Part shown: in pieces, positions 59,645 to 64,000 of the stretch
How the letters are laid out: each line of letters begins with the position of its first letter
How positions within the stretch are numbered: the stretch's first letter is position 1
Assembly: GCF_037572415.1 (NCBI RefSeq)
Contig: NZ_JBBHLB010000007.1
Coordinates: forward strand, 90,195 to 154,194
DNA length: 64,000 nt
Origin: Flavonifractor porci
Lineage (GTDB): Bacteria > Bacillota > Clostridia > Oscillospirales > Oscillospiraceae
Direction: 5' to 3'
Position numbers and translations under genes: made by a program
The notes under the pieces: model-generated
The model's input: only the letters and a program-made list of their open reading frames with translations
Told to the model about the DNA's origin: nothing
Databases searched by the model: none

Positions 59645-61237
59645 TTAGAACAGCTCCTGGAGCCGTCCGCACCGGCGAAGCAGATCGATATAGAGCATCA
59701 GTTCATCCCGGGAGGCCACCCCCAGCTTCTCGTAGATGCTCCGGTTGTGCTTTCGGACCGTGCTCATGCTGATAAACGCCAGATCCGGGATGTCCGCGAT
59801 CTCATGTCCATCGATGTAGTAACGGAGGATATTCCGTTCCGCCTCTGTCAGCAGATCCTTCCGCGCCACAAACTGGTCGAAGAGCTCGGCAATATTGGGG
59901 GGAAGCTCGCCCTGCTCCAGACGCTGGTTCCGGGCCCGGGCGTTGAGAAACTCCGCCAGTTCATCCACCTCCGAGATCCCGGAGGACAGCCCCTGTTCCG
60001 GCAGTTCTTCCTGCTGGAACCGCTTCAGGCTGTCGGTAATAGGCCGGACAAATCTCCGCGCCAGGAAGAAGGAGAGGGCCAGCAGCACCACCAGCAGTCC
60101 CAGGGCCGCAATGATCCATGTTTTTTGTATTTCAGCGGTGTATGCCGCATAACTGTCCTGGGGGATCAGGATCGCAGCGGCCCAGGCGGTGTCCTCCGTC
60201 TCTCCCTTGGAGATGGAGATGGTCTGATGCAGGCCGATATACCGCTCGGCGCCTGTGTCATATTCGTTATAGTATCGTCCCTGATGGATGGCGAGCGTCT
60301 CCTGACCGTCCAGATAGGTACCGTTGACGCTGCCCACCAATCCATCCGACAGCAGAAGACGGCTGTCCTGAATGGGAGCCAGAACGGTAACGGCGGAGCC
60401 GAACTGCCCCTCCGCCGCGGGATAGGACAGCTGGAAGTACAGCGCGCTGAGCTCCACGCCGCAGACGCCGTATACGCTCCCATCGCTGCCCACGATGGGG
60501 ACGCACAGCAGCATGGCGGATTCCCAGGTACCCTTCAGGTCAATGCGGCGGGACCAGAAATAACGCTGCGCAGGCCGGTCCAGAGGAGAGTCCATCAGCT
60601 CCCGGCAGCCCGGGATCAGATCGGTATCAAATTCCAGATTCCACCGGTTGTGCAGCTCCAGATCCTTTTGCCGGGCGATATCCGGGATACCGCGGAAGTA
60701 GACCACGGTAGGGGCAACCGGATTGCTGGCGCTGAGGTTGGTGTAACGCAGGTGGATCCCGCTTCTGGAGTGGTCTGCCACCTCCAGGGTGGTATTGGCC
60801 GTGGCATTTAAAATTACATAGGCTCCGTTGCAGTTGGCGGTCTGGAGGGTGGTATTGACCAGCGGGTACATGATCTGCTGCAGCTTCAGCAGCCGCTCCG
60901 GGTCATCGTTGACCTCTTGCAGTGAAATGCCCTCCCGTACCAGCTCCCCTTCGATCTCGCGGCTGAGTTCTTTGGAGAGATTCAAGCTCTGGGCGGTCAG
61001 CTGATCCAGGCGACTGGCCAGGCTATCCTGTGTATTTTTCAGTTGCAGCTCCATCACCTCATGGAGCTGCTCGTCGTTTTGGGAAAAGGCCCCGGCGATG
61101 GACAGAAGGAGGATCACCGCCGCAAAGACCACCAGGATCATGGACACCCAGTAGAGCATCAGTTTTCTCTGCATGCCCACGCTCTGCTTTTTGGCAAAGG
61201 CGTTCAGCGCCCGCAACTCCCGGAATTTGTTCAGCAC
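59645..61237 (-). CDS. Membrane-tethered LuxR-family regulator with Cache-like sensor
   Basis: This is a 530-residue protein starting at GTG 61237 (MLNKFRELRALNAF; GGAGG upstream). TM1 is at about 28-50. An extracytoplasmic Cache-like domain (about 60-365) contains VVYFRGIPDIARQKDLELHNRW and VPIVGSDGSVYGVCGVEL. TM2 is at about 370-395 and is followed by a HAMP-like linker (RRFVRPITDSLKRF). The C-terminus carries a LuxR helix-turn-helix (LTEAERNILRYYIDGHEIADI, ISMSTVRKHNRSIYEKLGV). It thus joins sensor and DNA-binding domain in one membrane protein, with no kinase. It is co-transcribed with the solute-binding lipoprotein, which may deliver the ligand. Confidence 0.85.
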   Translation of the reverse strand: MLNKFRELRALNAFAKKQSVGMQRKLMLYWVSMILVVFAAVILLLSIAGAFSQNDEQLHEVMELQLKNTQDSLASRLDQLTAQSLNLSKELSREIEGELVREGISLQEVNDDPERLLKLQQIMYPLVNTTLQTANCNGAYVILNATANTTLEVADHSRSGIHLRYTNLSASNPVAPTVVYFRGIPDIARQKDLELHNRWNLEFDTDLIPGCRELMDSPLDRPAQRYFWSRRIDLKGTWESAMLLCVPIVGSDGSVYGVCGVELSALYFQLSYPAAEGQFGSAVTVLAPIQDSRLLLSDGLVGSVNGTYLDGQETLAIHQGRYYNEYDTGAERYIGLHQTISISKGETEDTAWAAAILIPQDSYAAYTAEIQKTWIIAALGLLVVLLALSFFLARRFVRPITDSLKRFQQEELPEQGLSSGISEVDELAEFLNARARNQRLEQGELPPNIAELFDQFVARKDLLTEAERNILRYYIDGHEIADIPDLAFISMSTVRKHNRSIYEKLGVASRDELMLYIDLLRRCGRLQELF

Positions 61238-61259
61238 GGTGTTTCCTCCTCTCTTTTGT

Positions 61260-62633
61260 TTATCGCTCCATGATCTCCCGGAAGGCCTGGAGCCGCTCTG
61301 CGCTGATCTGCTCCAATCCGGTTTCTCCGGCCCCCAGATAATCCTGACGGCCCAGCGCAAGCTGTGAGCGCACCTGATCTTCCAGGGTCGTTTCCAGACT
61401 CAGATAGCTCTCCAGCTGGGGCGGCACATAAAACTCATAGTTTGCCTGGGTATCCAGATACGCCTGATAGAGGGAGGCGTATTTGGCGCTCTCCAGTCCC
61501 TCGATGGCCTTCGGCAGTTCGTTTTCAAAGGCGGCCCGAGTCACCGGCATGTAGCCCGTTCGGGTCACGAACTCCACATTGTGGTCCGGCTCGGTCAGCC
61601 ACTTGAGGAGGGTCACGGCGGCCTGCTCCCTCTCTGGGGTGGAGCGGACGGTGCAGAAACCGGCTCCGCGCTGCATGACCAGCTTTTCCCCGTTTTCAAA
61701 GACCGGACAGGGCCGGGAGATGATAGTGATCTCCTCGGAGGTATTGTCCGGATAAGTTACCACATCGCTGTAATAGAGGATGCTGGCCGAGGATGCCACG
61801 CTCACAATGCTGTCGCCGGTGCGGATGGATTCTGTGGCGTAACCGCCCTTGAGCCAGACGCCCCCACGAAGCGCGGCCCGGGCCAGCGGCTCCCACGCCG
61901 CCTGGAATGCGGGGCCAAAGGCCAGCTTGTCACCCTGGAAGAAATCCTCGCCCAGGGATTCCGCCCCCACCTGGAAATAGTTGAAATAGTAGTCGTGAAC
62001 GAACATGGACTTGGCGTCGCCCGGAATATCCGGCGTCTGAGCGTCGGTCCAGTCCGCATAGACCTCTGCTGCCTTGAAAAGCCCCTCCCAGGTGTCCAGG
62101 TCCGCCAGCGTCACGCCGGTCGCCTGGGAGAAGCGGTCGAAGATCGTCTGGTTGATATACATGATCTCTGTGGATTTCGCCACGGGAAGGACCACCAGCC
62201 GGTCATTGACGATCCCCTCTTCCACGAAAGCCGGCAGGAAAGCGGACAGTTCTTCCTCGCTGAAGTAGTCCTGATAGTCCACCAGAATGCTGTCGTCGGG
62301 CAGCGCCATCACCGTCTTGGGATAGGATACGAAAAGGTCGGGCAGCTCCGGAGCTCCCGGCTCTCCGTTGGCGGCGGCCAGCACCAGCTCGTGGATGGTG
62401 TTGGTGTTGGACACGGAGGTGACCTGCACGTTGATCCGCTGCTCCTTTCCCACCGTCTGGTTGAACGCATCGATGAGGTCGTTGAGTGGGGAATCTGTCT
62501 GACCGCCATAGACGTGCCAGACCGTAATGGTGGTCGGCGTCTCTTCTTTTTTGGCCGTGTCGGAACAGCTCGCGCAGCAGTAGGCCAGCAAGATACCTGC
62601 CAGCAAAAACGCCGCAATTCTTCGTACCTTCAC
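61260..62633 (-). CDS. Family 1 extracellular solute-binding lipoprotein (orphan)
   Basis: This is a 457-residue protein. The lipobox region is LAYCCASC (about 17-24). The SBP_bac_1 pattern is clear: TITVWHVYGGQTDSPLNDLIDAFNQ, LPDLFVSYPKTVM, STEIMYINQTIFDRF, and AVTLLKWLTEPDHNVEFVTRTGYMPV. Such proteins deliver sugars to ABC importers, but no permease or ATPase gene is near. The downstream gene encodes a membrane Cache-LuxR protein, so it may act as a ligand presenter for that sensor. It has two candidate promoters upstream. Confidence 0.92.
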   Translation of the reverse strand: MKVRRIAAFLLAGILLAYCCASCSDTAKKEETPTTITVWHVYGGQTDSPLNDLIDAFNQTVGKEQRINVQVTSVSNTNTIHELVLAAANGEPGAPELPDLFVSYPKTVMALPDDSILVDYQDYFSEEELSAFLPAFVEEGIVNDRLVVLPVAKSTEIMYINQTIFDRFSQATGVTLADLDTWEGLFKAAEVYADWTDAQTPDIPGDAKSMFVHDYYFNYFQVGAESLGEDFFQGDKLAFGPAFQAAWEPLARAALRGGVWLKGGYATESIRTGDSIVSVASSASILYYSDVVTYPDNTSEEITIISRPCPVFENGEKLVMQRGAGFCTVRSTPEREQAAVTLLKWLTEPDHNVEFVTRTGYMPVTRAAFENELPKAIEGLESAKYASLYQAYLDTQANYEFYVPPQLESYLSLETTLEDQVRSQLALGRQDYLGAGETGLEQISAERLQAFREIMER

Positions 62634-62652
62634 ATCGCATCACCTCGTTTTC

Positions 62653-62779
62653 ATTATATCTGCTGAGGGTAAAAAAAGCCAGTTGAAACAGGATACTTTA
62701 TTGAATTCATTTCGTGGAGTATCCATTTCAGTTCAGTATAACATGGATTCCATAAACCTGCCCTATCCGCAGCGGGTAG
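62653..62779 (-). promoter_or_regulatory. Double promoter region of the solute-binding/membrane-LuxR operon
   Basis: P1: CTATCCGCAGCGGGTAG (62763-62779) lies exactly 22 bp upstream of TATACT (62735-62740), the geometry of the two other LuxR-palindrome promoters. P2: TATAAT (62653-62658) lies 32 bp downstream of the 34-bp GGATACTTT...GTATCC element (62691-62724), as at the two-component operon (33 bp). So the operon may answer to two regulators. Confidence 0.7.
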
Positions 62780-62782
62780 TTT

Positions 62783-63337
62783 TCATCGTTCAGGTTTTTC
62801 TTTTGATATCGTTGCCTTATCCGGGTGGATCAGAGTGATGGGTAGCCCCTTTTTTCTGGCATAGTTGACGGTCATTCCCGTTCCGCTGCGGATAGAACGG
62901 TCGTTGTCATAGACTGCCAGTAAGTAGCCTGCACGGTCCACCATATACTCGTTGCGTCTCCGGTAATTGACCGCCGGGGGCGCTTCTTTATTACCCACGA
63001 TAACCGTTTCCGCACTGTGTCGGATCAGAAAAGACATACGGCTGCGGCTGCGATCTTCCCAGTCTGTGTCGTGGCCCTCAAAGGGCAGAGCGATCTTCAG
63101 TTGGATCTCGCTATATTCCGGCTGTTCTTTGAGCCGCAGCAATATCTCCCCGGCCCACATATCCACGCCCAGAGCGCCGCCTACCCAAAACTGGCGAAAG
63201 CCTTGCTCATAGAGCTGGATCAACTGATCCCGGATGCGTTTCTTGATCCGCTTGCAGCCGTTGTTGTTTTCATCATATTTGAAGCGAAAGCGTGTCGGTC
63301 TATGGCCGATGATGGCACAGGCAAGTCCCCTTGTCAT
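62783..63337 (-). CDS. SLOG-family protein (DUF1273/YspA-like)
   Basis: This is a 184-residue protein. The N-terminus CAIIGHRPTRF and a middle GALGVDMWAGEIL motif match the SLOG/YpsA-YspA superfamily, whose members are predicted to bind nucleotide-derived ligands. A late TVIVGNKEAPPAVNYRRRNEYMVDRAGYLLAVYD segment is also typical. SLOG proteins are frequent in phage, plasmid and defence contexts. Expression is probably controlled by the operator at 63383-63407. No terminator follows before the LuxR palindrome. Confidence 0.85.
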   Translation of the reverse strand: MTRGLACAIIGHRPTRFRFKYDENNNGCKRIKKRIRDQLIQLYEQGFRQFWVGGALGVDMWAGEILLRLKEQPEYSEIQLKIALPFEGHDTDWEDRSRSRMSFLIRHSAETVIVGNKEAPPAVNYRRRNEYMVDRAGYLLAVYDNDRSIRSGTGMTVNYARKKGLPITLIHPDKATISKEKPER

Positions 63338-63376
63338 ATTGACACCTCACATAACATCGAACAAAATAGTGTTTTA

Positions 63377-63407
63377 ATTATATATTGACGCTTTATGAGC
63401 GTCAATA
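63377..63407 (-). promoter_or_regulatory. Promoter and operator between the SLOG and XRE genes
   Basis: Minus-strand promoter TTGACG (63400-63405), 17-bp spacer, TATAAT (63377-63382) reads toward the SLOG gene. The inverted repeat TATTGACGCT-TTATG-AGCGTCAATA (63383-63407) exactly covers spacer and -35. Repression by the divergent XRE protein is likely. Confidence 0.8.
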
Positions 63408-63462
63408 ATGCTTTAGGGTTAATTTTAGTATGCGCTGCCTTCGGATAAACTAATTCCGTAAG

Positions 63463-63720
63463 GTGGTGATAACTCTGGAATGGGATTTTGACTTTTCCGA
63501 GCGCATGGAAAACCTATCTTATGCTATCGGATACTATCGCAAGAAAAAGGGATATTCCCAGGAACAGTTGGCAGAGATCCTTGATATTAGCCGCCAGCAT
63601 CTCGCGTCCGTTGAAGCGCCCGGCATGAGTCATGGCCTGTCTCTGGATCTGCTGTTTAGGATAGCCACCGTCCTTGAAGTGGAGCCGTATCTGCTGCTGA
63701 AATTTCGACTTGAGAAGTAA
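63463..63720 (+). CDS. XRE-family transcriptional regulator
   Basis: This is an 85-residue protein. Its helix-turn-helix is GYYRKKKGYSQEQLAEILD / ISRQHLASVEAPGMSHGLS with a short tail. A GTG start at 63463 (AAGGTG immediately before) gives a 14-residue N-terminal extension; ATG 63505 (MENLSYAIG) is the alternative. Divergent from the SLOG gene, with a shared operator between them. Confidence 0.85.
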   Translation: MVITLEWDFDFSERMENLSYAIGYYRKKKGYSQEQLAEILDISRQHLASVEAPGMSHGLSLDLLFRIATVLEVEPYLLLKFRLEK

Positions 63721-63974
63721 GATTTTTCATTAAGATGATGATAAGTCTTTTCTCTGACCTAAATCTCTGATAGAGTGAGTCCTTCTGGGTGGTTCACAAT
63801 GAACCGCTCCTGGGTCCAGCGAATGGGCGCAGTTCTCCCTTGGCTGAAGATTTTGAAATTGCCATTGATTCAGAGAGTGGTTTGTACTACATTTTGACAT
63901 TAAGGTCAAAAGGGGGTGTGACACAATACTTCAGGTTTGATATAATGTAGATAAAAACAGGGTGGTGGCGGAAG
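63721..63974 (+). other. Intergenic region before the last gene
   Basis: No gene was seen. GGTTCA-CAA-TGAACC forms a small hairpin near 63794. TTTTGAC-ATTAAG-GTCAAAA is a dyad near 63900. A candidate promoter GTGACA (63918-63923), 17-bp spacer, TATAAT (63941-63946) faces the gene starting at 63975. Confidence 0.4.
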
Positions 63975-64000
63975 ATGTCATACAGGGCCAACGGAAGCCA
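63975..64000 (+). CDS. Start of a further gene, cut by window edge
   Basis: ATG followed by SYRANGS, with GTGGCGGAAG before it and a candidate promoter about 30 bp upstream. Only eight codons are visible, so the product cannot be named. Confidence 0.35.

Noticed and set aside
63780..63830. T-box-like GGGTGG...ACCGC sequence
   Set aside because: The conserved GGTGGTACCGCG block is interrupted by a hairpin, no specifier stem was seen and the next gene is not visible enough to support it.
1..64000. CRISPR arrays, rRNA and tRNA genes
   Set aside because: No regularly spaced repeats and no cloverleaf or rRNA-like sequence were recognised on reading; a dedicated scan was not possible.

Overview
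The window looks like a gut Clostridia chromosome, most likely of the Oscillospiraceae/Flavonifractor group. This is inferred from the high GC content, strong AGGAGG ribosome sites, S-layer-homology (SLH) surface proteins, many LSxC/LTAC-type lipoproteins, clustered LuxR-type regulators and a Firmicutes-style mobile island with serine recombinases. No rRNA, tRNA or CRISPR array was seen.

Layout. (1) 1-7 kb: a very large secreted surface protein (truncated by the window edge) behind a small DUF2442 gene, next to a MalT-like LuxR ATPase regulator. (2) 7-12.5 kb: a double flavodoxin-fold protein, then a CapA-type phosphoesterase with a DUF3160 lipoprotein. (3) 12.7-23.3 kb: a tyrosine recombinase beside a 22-bp inverted-repeat-bounded 239-bp segment that holds a promoter and a terminator, followed by a zinc-ribbon gene and two tandem SLH surface protein genes. 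This looks like a phase-variable surface locus, apparently in the OFF orientation here. (4) 23.4-25.6 kb: DUF2975 membrane protein, YozG-type repressor and a membrane-anchored unknown protein. (5) 25.6-34.7 kb: a mobile island with a BRO/DinD-like protein, LMW phosphatase, a broken DUF1016 gene, a metallophosphoesterase, three overlapping serine-recombinase genes, two XRE regulators and a Cys-rich KTR protein. (6) 34.8-49.3 kb: a long minus-strand run of about 14 genes for membrane, lipoprotein and zinc-ribbon proteins (SPFH, AIM24, TPM, DUF4428, DUF5067, DUF6935-like), which looks like an envelope-associated operon. (7) 49.4-54 kb: a third SLH protein. (8) 54-62.8 kb: regulatory block with a degenerate receiver-like protein, LuxR response regulator, histidine kinase, SBP-like/7TM sensor, zinc protein, a membrane-tethered LuxR regulator and an orphan solute-binding lipoprotein. 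(9) 62.8-64 kb: SLOG-family protein and XRE regulator sharing an operator, and the start of another gene.

Regulatory logic visible in the DNA. Three promoters (for the envelope operon at 49.3 kb, the receiver-like gene at 54.6 kb and the solute-binding/membrane-LuxR operon at 62.7 kb) each carry the 17-bp palindrome CTACCCGC(W)GCGGGTAG, with one mismatch at 62.7 kb, exactly 22 bp upstream of a -10 hexamer. That is the class II activator position, so the LuxR response regulator at 54.7 kb is the obvious candidate to bind it. A second palindrome, ATCCCCCAAACGGGGGAT, sits at the same distance before the MalT-like gene and the DUF2442/surface-protein operon. A third shared element (34 bp, GGATACTTT...GTATCCATT) precedes the solute-binding operon and the two-component operon. 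The genes thus appear wired as a local cascade that controls cell-envelope and surface proteins.

All product names come from reading translated sequence and family memory. Nothing was searched against databases.
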